DNA of 64,000 nt. It comes from Pseudomonadota bacterium (GTDB lineage Bacteria > Pseudomonadota > Gammaproteobacteria > Burkholderiales > Burkholderiaceae_C). A program made the position numbers and the translations under genes. The notes below the pieces were generated by a model. It had not been told where the DNA came from, made no database searches, and worked only from the letters and a program-made list of their open reading frames with translations. Positions within the stretch are counted from its first letter, which is position 1. Each line of letters opens with the position of its first letter. Location of the stretch: assembly GCA_020161775.1 (NCBI GenBank), contig JAIUOW010000013.1, positions 62,001 through 126,000 of the forward strand. The letters run 5' to 3'. This document shows positions 25,445-34,500 of the stretch, piece after piece.

Positions 25445-27295
25445 TCAGCCCGCGAAGCCCGCGCCGAATGCCAGGGCCTTGTCCAGCTTGCCGGAATGGC
25501 CGTGGTGGTGCTGGACGGCGTGGTTCAGGATGCCCTGGATGGGCCGGTTGGACGCATCCAGCGCCTTGAACTCGAAACCAGCCGCCTGCAGGTAACCGCG
25601 CCCATACTGCTTGAGCTTGGTGAAGTACGCGTCCCCCGCGTCCCATGTCTTCTGCGAGATCATGGCCTCGGTGTCGTCGAACATGCGCATCAGCACCATC
25701 AGGCTGCCACAGATGCCGGTGTTGAAGGTCAGCATGGGGATCAGCGGGCTAGCGTCGCAGCCAAGTTTGTAGAACTCCTTGAACTTCGGCAGGTTGTGGA
25801 TGATGCCGCCGTAGCGCGGGTCCATCTGCGGATGCAACTGCATCTTGGACGTGTAGTTCAGCTCGTAGTACGGATCCTTTTTCTTCATCATCAGCGTGTT
25901 GGCCTCGGCCAGGCTCTTTTCGTTGCCGAAGTGCTGGCGCGCGAGCTTGAGGAACTTGCTGATCTTGGACTGTTCCCAGATACGCCAGACGAACTTGATC
26001 AGCCATTCCACACCGGTGACCAGCGCCGACACAAGGTTGCCAGCCCCCGGCAGCAGGGCCGACAGCGCCAGTGAGGCCACGCCCTTGAGCACGCTCCACA
26101 GGCCGGCGAAGATGCCCTTGGTCATGTTGGCCTCGATCGCGTTGGCAGCCAGCTCCGGGTGGCCGGGGTTCAGCACGATCTTGCGGCGCATGAAGTAAGT
26201 CTCCAGGCGTTCCTTGGCGGCCTTGATGGTCTTGCAGATGCCGCCGCCCAGGTCCATGGCGCCGCCGATGAAAGGCGCGGCGCTTTCCAGGCACTTGCCC
26301 ACCACGAACTTGATCGCCTTGGAGATGAGCTGCGCGCTCACGTCCCAGGCCCACTCGCCGTCCACCAGCATCTTGTTCTTGATCCAGTGAAACAGATCGG
26401 TAACCGCGTTCATGAGCAGCACGCGCAGCGCATTGAACGCGTCGTACAGCGCCACCGCCGTCGTCGCCACGACCGTGCCCGCGAGGGTGTAGGGGTTCAG
26501 CATGAGCAGGGGGTCTTCCTTGATCATGTCGAACATGGCGAGCGTGGTGGGGAACACAGGGACCTCGCGCTTGACCGGCGGCGGGGCGCGGTAAACCTCG
26601 AAGTCGGGCTGGCCGCTGGGCAGCATGACTGGCTTGCCGTTCTTCATGGCGGGCCGGGTCTTGAAATGCATGTCGGTGGGCATCTTGGTGCCCGTGGAGC
26701 CGCTGGCCATGGAGCCGATCGTGAACGGAACGCCCAGCGCGGTGGCAGCGTCGCCGCCCTTGATGTCCTTGATCTTGCCCAGGTTGAAGGTCTTGTCCAC
26801 CAGCTTGTCGCTGTGCAGCTTGTCGTAATTGGTAGACACCCCGGAGCCGATGGCACCGCCCACCGCCGCCACGCCTTCCAGCGCGATCGACAGTTTGTTC
26901 ATGTCGATGTCGATATTGCCGAACAGGTACAGCACGCCATAGCGGGAGTGCGGAATGTCGTGGGTCTTCAGCCGATGGATGGCCCGCTGGTCCAGCGTGT
27001 CGTCGCGGGTCAGCACCGTAGGCACAGTGCGCGGCGTGGTGAATTCGTACAGCCAGGACAGAAGGCCGCCGCTGGTCTTGTCCCTCGAGACCTTGCTCCA
27101 GTAGCCACCCTTGGTCTTGAGATATTCCTTCAACGCCGCATAGAGGGCATCGCTGTTAGCCTCGGAACGCAGCGCGTAGTAGGCGTCGTACGCTGCGTCC
27201 ACCTTGGTGATCGCCCCGTTGCGGCGCCCAATTTCGCTCGTGCGCGAACGGAATTCGTCCGGCGTCACCATGGTCAACGGACCTTTTTTACCCAT
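25445..27295 (-). CDS. Orphan 616-aa protein of unknown function with hydrophobic core
   Basis: I do not recognise this protein. It has no signal peptide and starts at ATG 27295 with GGAGG 6 nt upstream. The N-terminal 90 residues are helical and charged, ending KGGYWSKVSRDKTSGGLL. Residues 135-155 are glycine/alanine-rich. Three hydrophobic or amphipathic stretches follow, about 268-298, 329-354 and 394-440, the last containing LALSALLPGAGNLVSALV. The C-terminus has a histidine cluster (HAVQHHHGHSG, 592-602). The pattern could suit a membrane-inserting or membrane-associated protein, but no toxin, transporter or enzyme motif is visible. It is a single-gene unit with its own candidate promoter and terminator. 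Function unknown. Confidence 0.75.
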   Translation of the reverse strand: MGKKGPLTMVTPDEFRSRTSEIGRRNGAITKVDAAYDAYYALRSEANSDALYAALKEYLKTKGGYWSKVSRDKTSGGLLSWLYEFTTPRTVPTVLTRDDTLDQRAIHRLKTHDIPHSRYGVLYLFGNIDIDMNKLSIALEGVAAVGGAIGSGVSTNYDKLHSDKLVDKTFNLGKIKDIKGGDAATALGVPFTIGSMASGSTGTKMPTDMHFKTRPAMKNGKPVMLPSGQPDFEVYRAPPPVKREVPVFPTTLAMFDMIKEDPLLMLNPYTLAGTVVATTAVALYDAFNALRVLLMNAVTDLFHWIKNKMLVDGEWAWDVSAQLISKAIKFVVGKCLESAAPFIGGAMDLGGGICKTIKAAKERLETYFMRRKIVLNPGHPELAANAIEANMTKGIFAGLWSVLKGVASLALSALLPGAGNLVSALVTGVEWLIKFVWRIWEQSKISKFLKLARQHFGNEKSLAEANTLMMKKKDPYYELNYTSKMQLHPQMDPRYGGIIHNLPKFKEFYKLGCDASPLIPMLTFNTGICGSLMVLMRMFDDTEAMISQKTWDAGDAYFTKLKQYGRGYLQAAGFEFKALDASNRPIQGILNHAVQHHHGHSGKLDKALAFGAGFAG

Positions 27296-27321
27296 GCCGG
27301 CCTCCTGCAATTCAACAGGGC

Positions 27322-27351
27322 ATTCTTGTCGTCCGGCGCGTTTTGTGTCAA
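27322..27351 (-). promoter_or_regulatory. Candidate sigma-70 promoter for the orphan gene
   Basis: On the minus strand a perfect TTGACA (27351-27346) is followed after 18 nt by AAGAAT (27327-27322), a weak -10. This places transcription start roughly 20 nt upstream of the start codon at 27295, with a GGAGG ribosome binding site between. It is the clearest -35 box noticed in the window. Confidence 0.45.
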
Positions 27352-27460
27352 TTTGCAACAAAAGTGTTAGCCGCACGATGGCGGGGTCTCGTGAGCGGTG
27401 CGGTGGCCGCGTGCTAAGCTTTTTCGCCTTCGTTCCCCCGCCGTCCTTGAGGAGACATCC

Positions 27461-28621
27461 ATGCCCGGCCTGCTGCCCCACGTCGATCCCGACGGCCTGC
27501 TCGAATTTTCGGTGGTCTACACCGACCGCGCCCTCAACCACATGTCACGCAGCTTCCAGGGCGTGATGAAGGACATCTCGGGCATCCTCAAGGAGGTCTA
27601 CCACGCGAAATCCGCCGTGCTGGTGCCCGGCAGCGGCACCTTTGGCATGGAGTCCGTAGCGCGCCAGTTTGCAGGCGGCAAGCACGTGATGGTGATCCGC
27701 AATGGCTGGTTCAGCTACCGATGGACGCAGATTTTCGACATGGGCGCCATCCCCGCGTCGCACACCGTGCTCAAGGCCCGCCAGACCGGGCCCGGCGCGC
27801 AGGCGCCCTGGGCCCCGGCGCCCATTGCTGAAGTGCAGGCCGCCATCCGCGCGGAAAAGCCCGCCGTTGTCTTTGCCCCGCATGTGGAAACCGCCGCCGG
27901 CATGATCCTGCCCGACGACTACCTGCGCGCCGTGGCCGATGCCGTGCATGAGGTCGGCGGCCTGTTTGTGCTGGACTGCATCGCCTCCGGCGCCATGTGG
28001 GTGGACATGCAGGCCACCGGCGTGGACGTGCTGGTGTCGGCTCCGCAAAAAGGCTGGAGCAGCTCGCCGTGCTGCGCCATGGTGATGCTGAGCGAACGCG
28101 CCCGCACCGCCATTGACGGCACCACCAGCACCAGCTTTGCCTGCGACCTGAAGAAATGGCTGCAGATCATGGAAACGTACGAAGGCGGCGGCCACGCGTA
28201 CCACGCCACCATGCCCACCGATGCGCTGACGCGCCTGCGCGAGGTGATGGTGGAAACGCGCGCCTACGGCTTTGACAAGGTGCGCAACGAACAGATCGAC
28301 CTGGGCCGCAAGGTGCGCGCCCTGTTCGAAGGCCGCGGCATCTTGAGCGTGGCGGCCGAGGGCTTCAAGGCCCCGGGCGTGGTGGTGAGCTACACGACAG
28401 ACCCTGAGATCCAGTCCAGCAAAAAATTCCTGGCCGAAGGCCTTCAGACGGCTGCGGGTGTGCCGCTGCAATGCGACGAAGGCGCGGACTTCAAGACCTT
28501 CCGCGTCGGCCTGTTCGGCCTGGAAAAATGGCACAACGTGGACCGCACCGTGGCCCAGCTGGCCGCGGCGCTGGACCGCATCGGGCTGGGTGAGCGCAAG
28601 ACGGAAGCTGTTGCCGCCTAG
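27461..28621 (+). CDS. Class V aminotransferase (alanine/serine-glyoxylate type)
   Basis: A 386-aa fold-type I PLP enzyme of class V. It shows VLVPGSGTFGMESVARQF near residue 53, FAPHVETAAGMILPDDY near 138, LFVLDCIASGAMWVDM near 168, and the cofactor lysine K197 in VLVSAPQKGWSSSPCC. Members transfer amino groups between alanine or serine and glyoxylate, linking glyoxylate and one-carbon metabolism; the exact donor cannot be fixed. ATG 27461 follows GAGGAGA at good spacing. Its stop overlaps the end of the convergent AEC transporter gene by 4 nt. Confidence 0.85.
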   Translation: MPGLLPHVDPDGLLEFSVVYTDRALNHMSRSFQGVMKDISGILKEVYHAKSAVLVPGSGTFGMESVARQFAGGKHVMVIRNGWFSYRWTQIFDMGAIPASHTVLKARQTGPGAQAPWAPAPIAEVQAAIRAEKPAVVFAPHVETAAGMILPDDYLRAVADAVHEVGGLFVLDCIASGAMWVDMQATGVDVLVSAPQKGWSSSPCCAMVMLSERARTAIDGTTSTSFACDLKKWLQIMETYEGGGHAYHATMPTDALTRLREVMVETRAYGFDKVRNEQIDLGRKVRALFEGRGILSVAAEGFKAPGVVVSYTTDPEIQSSKKFLAEGLQTAAGVPLQCDEGADFKTFRVGLFGLEKWHNVDRTVAQLAAALDRIGLGERKTEAVAA

Positions 28622-29583
28622 TGCATCAAAGCCACGGCGGCCGAGAACGTCAAGAACGCCGCCGCCGTTGTCAGCAGGATGATGCGGGCAATTCGGCCGG
28701 TGTCGGCCCCAAAGCGCTCAGCCAGCAGCGACACGTTGCTGGCACTGGGTAGCGCGGCCACCAGCACCATCACGGTCAGGGCAAAGCGGTCCAGCGGCAG
28801 ACCCAGCGCAATGGCTGCGCTGCCCGCGCCCCAGACCAGCAGCGGATGGGCCACCAGCTTGGCCACCACCACTGGCAGGTAATCACGCACCGGCATGGGC
28901 CCATGGGCTTCGCGCGCCGCCACGATCTGTGAGCGCGCCAGCACGGCGCCGATGGTGAACAGCGCCACCGGCGACGCAGCATCGGCCAGCAAGCCGATGG
29001 TCTGCATCACCGGCTTGATCGGCTCGATCTGCAGCCACGAAGCCAGCGCACCGGCCAGGATGGCCCAAGGCATGGGATTGGCGGCCACGCCCTTGAGGGC
29101 ACTTTTCGCGGCCTTGGCGGCGCCATGCTCATCAGCGCCGTCCAGGCGCGACAGCGCAATGCACAGCGACGTGGTGATCACCAGGTCCAGCAGGATGGTG
29201 AGGATGGCCGGGCCCGCCGCGCCCGCGCCCAGCAGCGCCACCAGCAACGGCACGCCCATGAAGCCCGTGTTGGGAAAGGCCGCCACCAGCGCACCAAACG
29301 ACGCATCGTTCCAGCGCACGCGCTCGTTCAGGCTGAACCGCACCGTGGCCGCCACCATGAGCAGCGCGCACGGCAGGTACACAGCAACCGCGGCCGGGTC
29401 CAGCAGCTGCGCCACCGGCGTGCTCATGCCAAAGCGAAACAGCATGCACGGCAGCGCGAAATACAGCACAAACGCGTTCAGCCCCGGAATCGCCTCCAGC
29501 GGCAGCATGCCGCGGCGCGCAGCCACGTAGCCGCACAGCACGAGCGCAAAGAACGGAAAGGTGATGAGCAGGATGGCGAGCAC
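28618..29583 (-). CDS. AEC family (auxin efflux carrier-like) transporter
   Basis: A 321-aa inner-membrane protein with about ten hydrophobic helices in two five-helix halves. It begins AILLITFPFFALVLCGYVAARRG, has the FVLYFALPCMLFRFGM segment near residue 38, and GALVAAFPNTGFMGVPLLVALLG near residue 100. AEC proteins export small organic acids or act as malate/malonate transporters; the substrate here is unknown. The start is a GTG at 29583. It is divergent from rep, with 121 nt between, and its 3' end overlaps the aminotransferase by 4 nt. Confidence 0.88.
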   Translation of the reverse strand: MLAILLITFPFFALVLCGYVAARRGMLPLEAIPGLNAFVLYFALPCMLFRFGMSTPVAQLLDPAAVAVYLPCALLMVAATVRFSLNERVRWNDASFGALVAAFPNTGFMGVPLLVALLGAGAAGPAILTILLDLVITTSLCIALSRLDGADEHGAAKAAKSALKGVAANPMPWAILAGALASWLQIEPIKPVMQTIGLLADAASPVALFTIGAVLARSQIVAAREAHGPMPVRDYLPVVVAKLVAHPLLVWGAGSAAIALGLPLDRFALTVMVLVAALPSASNVSLLAERFGADTGRIARIILLTTAAAFLTFSAAVALMH

Positions 29584-29657
29584 GGGCGATATTGTCCCAG
29601 CAAGCGCGGGGGCGGGGTTTCAGCAGGCTGACTGCCTGCGACAGGACCCCGGCCCGG

Positions 29658-29663
29658 TATGAT
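29658..29663 (+). promoter_or_regulatory. Possible -10 of the rep promoter
   Basis: TATGAT (five of six consensus bases) lies 41 nt upstream of the rep ATG in the rep/AEC divergent gap. No good -35 is seen 16-18 nt upstream, so this is a weak call. Confidence 0.3.
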
Positions 29664-29704
29664 TCGCCGCTCTCCCGTCTGCAGTACCTTCCCCCCGATT
29701 TCTC

Positions 29705-31816
29705 ATGTCCGCCGGCCTCAACCTCGCCCAACAGGAAGCTGTGAACTACATGCACGGGCCTTGCCTGGTGCTGGCGGGGGCAGGTTCCGGCAAGACGCGG
29801 GTCATCACGCACAAGATTGCGCGCCTGATCAGCGCGGGGCTGGCGCCGCAGCAGATTGCGGCCATTACCTTCACCAACAAGGCCGCCGCCGAAATGCGTG
29901 AGCGCGCCAAAAGCCTAATCGGCCGCGACGCCAAAAAGGTGGTGATCTGCACCTTTCACGCCTTGGGCGTGCGCATGATGCGTGAAGACGGCTCGGTGCT
30001 GGGCCTGAAGCCGCAGTTCAGCATCCTGGACAGCGACGACGTGACCAGCATCCTGAAAGACGCGGGCGGCACGACCGACGCGGCCACGGCCCGCCAGTGG
30101 CAGTGGACCATCAGCCTGTGGAAGAACATGGGCTTGAACGCCACCCAAGCCGAGGCCCAGGCCAGGGACGACAACGAGCGCGTCACGGCCCGCATCATGG
30201 GCCGCTATGAGGAGCGCCTGGCCGCCTACCAGAGCGTGGACTTTGACGACCTGATCGGCCTGCCGCTGAAGCTGCTGAGGGACCACCCGCAGGTGCGCGA
30301 AAAATGGCAGGCCCAGCTGGGCCATGTGCTGGTGGATGAATACCAGGACACCAATGCCACGCAGTACGAGGTGCTCAAGCTGCTGGTGGGCGAGCGCGGG
30401 CGGTTCACCGCCGTGGGTGATGACGACCAGAGCATCTACGGCTGGCGCGGCGCCACGCTGGACAACCTGAAGAAGCTGCCGATCGACTTCCCCCAGCTCA
30501 AGGTCATCAAGCTGGAGCAGAACTACCGCAGCACCAGCGCCATCCTGCGCGCGGCCAACAATGTGATCGGCCCCAACCCCAAGCTGTTTCCCAAGACGCT
30601 GTTTTCCGAGCTGGGCGAGGGCGAGCCGGTGCGTGTGGTGGACGCCGACAACGAGGAGCACGAGGCCGAGCGCGCCGTCGCGCGCATCCAGTCGATCCGT
30701 GCAGGTAATGCCGCCACCGCAAGCGGTGGGGCATCTGCCCTGGCGTGGCGCAGCTTTGCCGTGCTGTACCGCGCCAACCACCAGGCCCGGGTGCTGGAGC
30801 AGGCCCTGCGCAAGGCCGCGATTCCCTACAAGGTCTCGGGCGGCCAGAGCTTCTTTGACCGCGCCGAGATCAAGGACCTGTGCGCCTGGTTCCGCCTGTG
30901 GGTCAACAACGATGACGACCCGGCCTTCCTGCGCGCCGTCACCACGCCCAAGCGCGGCATTGGCCACACCACGCTGCAGAACCTGGGCACCTTCGCCAGC
31001 AAGTACAAGGTGAGCCTGTTCGAGGCGCTGTTCTCGCCGTCGCTGGGCTCTGTGCTGCCAGCCAAGGCCGTGGGCAGCCTGCACGAGTTTGGCCGATATG
31101 TGAACGACCTGGAGTTTCGCGCGCGCCAGACCACGGGCGCCGAAGATGCCCGTGCGTTCATGATGGACTGGCTCAAGGAGATCGGCTACGAAAAGCATCT
31201 GTACGACGGCGAGGACAGCGAGAAGCTGGCCGCCGCGCGCTGGACCAACGTGCTGGATTTCTGTGACTGGATGAGCCAGCGTTGCGGCGGCACCATTGAC
31301 GACACGGCCGGCGTGACTTTGGAGTCCGAAAAGAAAAACCTGCTGGAGGTCGCGCAGACGATTGCCCTGCTGTCCACCATCAGCGAGCGCGAGCAGGACC
31401 AGGACGTGGTGACACTGTCCACCCTGCACGCAGCCAAGGGGCTGGAGTGGCCGCATGTGATGCTGGTGGGCGTGACCGAAGGCATGCTGCCGTTCAAGCT
31501 GGGGGATGAGGAAAACCCCACCGGCCGCGCCGACGGCCCCATGAGCGAAGGCATCCTGCAGCGCCTGCAGGAAGAGCGCCGCCTGATGTACGTGGGCATC
31601 ACCCGCGCGCAGCGCAGCCTGGCGGTCAGCTGGACCAAGCGGCGCAAGAAGGGGCGCGAGATGGTGGCCGCACAGCCCAGCCGCTTCATTGCCGAGATGG
31701 CGCTGGACAAAACCACGGTCAAGGAAGACCCGCGCGAGAAGCTCAAGGCCTTGCGTGCGGAGTTCGCCAAAAAGGCCCTGGACACCGCTGCGGCCGCGGC
31801 GGCCAGCGCGCCATGA
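29705..31816 (+). CDS. rep: ATP-dependent DNA helicase Rep (UvrD/Rep family)
   Basis: A superfamily 1A 3'-to-5' helicase that helps forks pass protein blocks. The 703-aa product carries the ordered motifs: LNLAQQEAVNYMHGPCLVLAGAGSGKT (Q motif and Walker A, from residue 5), ITFTNKAAAEM (Ia), LVDEYQDTN (II), VGDDDQSIYGWRGA (III), LEQNYRST (IV), LSTLHAAKGLEW (V) and LMYVGITRA (VI). The N-terminal text is closer to Rep than to UvrD. The stop overlaps the start of the next gene (ATGA), indicating co-translation with a small exported protein. Confidence 0.93.
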   Translation: MSAGLNLAQQEAVNYMHGPCLVLAGAGSGKTRVITHKIARLISAGLAPQQIAAITFTNKAAAEMRERAKSLIGRDAKKVVICTFHALGVRMMREDGSVLGLKPQFSILDSDDVTSILKDAGGTTDAATARQWQWTISLWKNMGLNATQAEAQARDDNERVTARIMGRYEERLAAYQSVDFDDLIGLPLKLLRDHPQVREKWQAQLGHVLVDEYQDTNATQYEVLKLLVGERGRFTAVGDDDQSIYGWRGATLDNLKKLPIDFPQLKVIKLEQNYRSTSAILRAANNVIGPNPKLFPKTLFSELGEGEPVRVVDADNEEHEAERAVARIQSIRAGNAATASGGASALAWRSFAVLYRANHQARVLEQALRKAAIPYKVSGGQSFFDRAEIKDLCAWFRLWVNNDDDPAFLRAVTTPKRGIGHTTLQNLGTFASKYKVSLFEALFSPSLGSVLPAKAVGSLHEFGRYVNDLEFRARQTTGAEDARAFMMDWLKEIGYEKHLYDGEDSEKLAAARWTNVLDFCDWMSQRCGGTIDDTAGVTLESEKKNLLEVAQTIALLSTISEREQDQDVVTLSTLHAAKGLEWPHVMLVGVTEGMLPFKLGDEENPTGRADGPMSEGILQRLQEERRLMYVGITRAQRSLAVSWTKRRKKGREMVAAQPSRFIAEMALDKTTVKEDPREKLKALRAEFAKKALDTAAAAAASAP

Positions 31817-32241
31817 TGGCCACATTCAAGGCCCATGCCCTGGCGGCCGTGCTGGCGGCTGGCGCCTGCAGCGGCGCTATGGCCTGCCCCGCCGCCAGCG
31901 AGCTGACGCCCGCCCATCTGTGGGGCCTGTGGCGCGTGAGCTTCGAAGGCGGGGGCAGCCCGCCCACCAGCGCCACCGTGCTGTTTGAAAAGCACCCCGA
32001 GCGCACCGAAAGCGTGCGCGGCGCCATCAACCGCGACAGCGCGCAGTCGCTGCTGGCGGGCGACGTGGACGAAGGCGTGCTGGCGCTGGATGAATCAGAC
32101 GACGGCCTACAAATCAGCGCCACCTGGTCTGGTAACGTCGCCGATACATCTTGCGGCAAGGAATTCACCGGCATATGGCGACGCTCCAAAGACAACACAG
32201 AACGCAGCTTCGTGCTGCGCAAGCTGCCGGGCTGGCAGTAG
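31813..32241 (+). CDS. Small exported hypothetical protein
   Basis: A 142-aa protein with a signal peptide (about residues 1-24, ending near GAMACPA). The mature part contains ELTPAHLWGLWRVSFEGG, which opens like a small beta-barrel or lipocalin-like domain, and two cysteines that could pair (CPAA and DTSCGKEF). I do not recognise the family. It overlaps the rep stop by 4 nt and its 3' end overlaps the pldA start by 67 nt. It may be made with pldA and act in the same envelope compartment, which is inference. Confidence 0.65.
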   Translation: MMATFKAHALAAVLAAGACSGAMACPAASELTPAHLWGLWRVSFEGGGSPPTSATVLFEKHPERTESVRGAINRDSAQSLLAGDVDEGVLALDESDDGLQISATWSGNVADTSCGKEFTGIWRRSKDNTERSFVLRKLPGWQ

Positions 32242-33383
32242 CCGCGCTGGCCAGTGCCTGGCCAGCGCAGGCCCAGACCGTGCCGCCCGCGCGGGGCGAG
32301 GCCGGCTGGCAGGCCTGCATGGCCACCGCTGACAGCGGCGCGCGCCTGGCCTGTTTTGACCAATGGGCCAAGCAGCAGCCCCAGCCGGGAGCCACGGGCA
32401 CCACGGGCGCAGCGGCGGGCACAAATGCCGCGTCCGCAGCCAACAACCCCGCCACCGACACGCCGGTGCAGCCCCTGATCCCGGCCACGCGGGTGATCTC
32501 CATCACCTCGGAAAAGGGTTGCCATGACCCGCAGTACTCCAACCTGTCGCGCTTCTGGGAGCTGGAGGCGGGCAGCGACTGCGGCACCTTCGGCATCCGC
32601 GGCTACCGGCCCATCAGCGTGTCGCTGATCTCGGCCACCAGCGTGAACACGCTGCCCACCTCGGGCAACCCTGCCAACAACGCACTGGCCGCCACGGCCT
32701 ACCGCAAGACCGAAACCCGCATCCAGCTGTCGGTGCGCACCAAGCTGGCCCAGGGCATCCTGACGGGCGGCCACCCCACGCTGAAAGACTCGCTGTGGTT
32801 CGGCTACACGCAGCAGTCTTACTGGCAGCTGTTCAACGGCGGCATCTCGCGGCCGTTTCGCAGCACCGACCATGAGCCCGAAGCGGTGTACGTGTACCCC
32901 AGCGACTTTTCGCTGCCCGGCGGCTGGCGCATGCGCTACAGCGGCCTGGGCGTGGTGCATCAGTCCAACGGCCAGGCGCTGCCCCTGTCGCGCAGCTGGA
33001 ACCGCGTGTACCTGATGGCCGGCGCCGAAAAAGACAACACCGCGCGCATCCAGGCCCGCATCTGGAAGCGCATGCCTGAAAGCAGCAACAGCGACGACAA
33101 CCCCGGCATCAGCGACTACATCGGGCGCGCCGAGCTGTCGGGCTATTGGGACGTGGACAAGCGCAACACCGTGGGTGCCACGCTGCGCCACTCGCTGCGC
33201 TCGGCCGGCAACGGCTCGGCGCGGCTGGAATGGCTGCGCACACTGGGTTCCGGCGCTGCCAACGGCCCCGTCAATGACCTGCGGCTGCATCTGCAGCTGT
33301 TCAGCGGCTATGGCGACAGCCTGCTGGACTACAACCGCCGCCGCACGGTGCTCAGTGTGGGCCTGAGCCTGGTGGACTGGTAG
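32175..33383 (+). CDS. pldA: Outer-membrane phospholipase A (PldA/OMPLA)
   Basis: A 402-aa outer-membrane beta-barrel hydrolase that degrades phospholipids flipped into the outer leaflet. An N-terminal signal sequence ends near SAWPAQAQ (about residue 35), followed by an Ala/Thr-rich linker that lengthens the protein relative to enterobacterial PldA. The catalytic pair H262 and S264 is in VVHQSNGQ, with SRSWNRVYL just after. The barrel strands continue to LSVGLSLVDW, ending in the terminal aromatic residue typical of outer-membrane proteins. I chose ATG 32175, which overlaps the upstream gene by 67 nt; an in-frame TTG at 32151 is less likely. Its end overlaps the antisense end of the antiporter G gene by 32 nt. 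Confidence 0.88.
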   Translation: MATLQRQHRTQLRAAQAAGLAVAALASAWPAQAQTVPPARGEAGWQACMATADSGARLACFDQWAKQQPQPGATGTTGAAAGTNAASAANNPATDTPVQPLIPATRVISITSEKGCHDPQYSNLSRFWELEAGSDCGTFGIRGYRPISVSLISATSVNTLPTSGNPANNALAATAYRKTETRIQLSVRTKLAQGILTGGHPTLKDSLWFGYTQQSYWQLFNGGISRPFRSTDHEPEAVYVYPSDFSLPGGWRMRYSGLGVVHQSNGQALPLSRSWNRVYLMAGAEKDNTARIQARIWKRMPESSNSDDNPGISDYIGRAELSGYWDVDKRNTVGATLRHSLRSAGNGSARLEWLRTLGSGAANGPVNDLRLHLQLFSGYGDSLLDYNRRRTVLSVGLSLVDW

Positions 33384-33708
33384 AGCGCGCCGCCTGGCCC
33401 GGCCGGCGCGTGCGAAAGAGCTCGGTGCGCGCCAGCAGGATGGTCGTCACCGGCACGGTGAGCGACAGGAAGATGATGATGAGCCAGGCATGCAATGAAA
33501 GTTTGTCGTCCTGCGCCGAGAAGTACAGGATGGACGCCAGCGTCACGCACCATGACGACAGGCTGAATGCCAGCGCCGGCGGGTGCATGCGCTGAAAGAA
33601 GCTTTTGAAGCGCACCAGCCCCACGGCGGCCAGCAGCGTGAAAACGCCGCTCATTGCCAGCAGCAGTGCCACCGGCACCTCGATCCAAAGGGATACGGCT
33701 TCGTTCAT
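33352..33708 (-). CDS. mnhG: Mrp/Pha cation/proton antiporter subunit G
   Basis: A 118-aa inner-membrane subunit of the multi-component Mrp-type antiporter, with three hydrophobic helices. The family segment LLAAVGLVRFKSFFQRMHPPAL is visible near residue 25, followed by LIIIFLSLTVPVTTILLARTE. It is the last gene of the six-gene operon; its proline-rich tail overlaps the convergent pldA end by 32 nt. As the complex exchanges Na+ or K+ for protons, no single subunit works alone. Confidence 0.88.
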   Translation of the reverse strand: MNEAVSLWIEVPVALLLAMSGVFTLLAAVGLVRFKSFFQRMHPPALAFSLSSWCVTLASILYFSAQDDKLSLHAWLIIIFLSLTVPVTTILLARTELFRTRRPGQAARSTSPPGSGPH

Positions 33709-33718
33709 GTGTGCACCT

Positions 33719-33997
33719 TCATTCGATCACCTCGCCGCGCAGCAGGAACTTGGCCATCGACGCGCTGCTGACGAACCCGAAGATGGCAATCAGCAAGGCC
33801 GCCTCGAAGTAGGCGGAATTGCGGTAGCGGATGGCCAGCACCAGCAGCAGCAGCATGCCCACGGTCCAGATCAGGTCCATGGCCAGCACGCGGTCCTGGG
33901 CGGAAGGCCCGCGCACCATGCGAACCAGCGCCAGCGCCATGGCCAGCACGTAGCACGCCAGCGTGAACACGATGGCGGCAAACAGCAGGTCGCTCAT
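33719..33997 (-). CDS. mnhF: Mrp/Pha cation/proton antiporter subunit F
   Basis: A 92-aa protein with three membrane helices and the subunit-F core ALALVRMVRGPSAQDRVLAMDL near residue 20. It starts 4 nt inside the end of subunit E (ATGA overlap) and is followed by subunit G after 10 nt. It is a small structural subunit of the complex. Confidence 0.88.
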   Translation of the reverse strand: MSDLLFAAIVFTLACYVLAMALALVRMVRGPSAQDRVLAMDLIWTVGMLLLLVLAIRYRNSAYFEAALLIAIFGFVSSASMAKFLLRGEVIE

Positions 33998-34500
33998 TCG
34001 AATATCTCCATCAGCGGCTTTTCATAGCGGGTCTTGATCAAGGTGACCTCGGCCTGCGCCGCCTGTTCATCGGGCAGGTCGAACAGGTGCACCAGCAGCG
34101 TGCTGCGGTCCAGCGCGAGCTCGCTCCAGATGGTGCCGGGGATCACGCACATGATGGCGGCCAGCACAGCCAGGCCATGGGGGTCGCGCAGGTCCAGCGG
34201 CACGGTGACAAAGCCGCCGCGCGGCGGCGTGCGGGCCATCGTGCCGCGCGCCACGCGCCAGTTCCAGACGATGACGTCGGCCCCCACCTGCCAGAACAGC
34301 CTGAACGCCGTCCATGGCTTGCGAAAGCGCACCGGCGTGGGCCGCAGCGGCTGCGTGAGCAGCGGCACGCCCACGCCCAAGGCCAGGGCCAGCAGCCATT
34401 GCCCCAGGCCGTAGTCGCGGTTGAGCACCATCCACAGCGCGGCCAGGGCCAGCGACAGGAGGGGTTCGGGAAAGAGCTTGCGCAGCATGGTGGGCCTCAT
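33994..34500 (-). CDS. mnhE: Mrp/Pha cation/proton antiporter subunit E
   Basis: A 168-aa inner-membrane subunit. Two N-terminal helices (SLALAALWMVLN and LLALALGVGVPLL) precede a cytoplasmic domain. VIVWNWRVARGTM and AAIMCVIPGTIWSELALD are recognisable family segments. Start and stop both overlap neighbours by 4 nt. It supports assembly and activity of the complex. Confidence 0.88.
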   Translation of the reverse strand: MRPTMLRKLFPEPLLSLALAALWMVLNRDYGLGQWLLALALGVGVPLLTQPLRPTPVRFRKPWTAFRLFWQVGADVIVWNWRVARGTMARTPPRGGFVTVPLDLRDPHGLAVLAAIMCVIPGTIWSELALDRSTLLVHLFDLPDEQAAQAEVTLIKTRYEKPLMEIFE

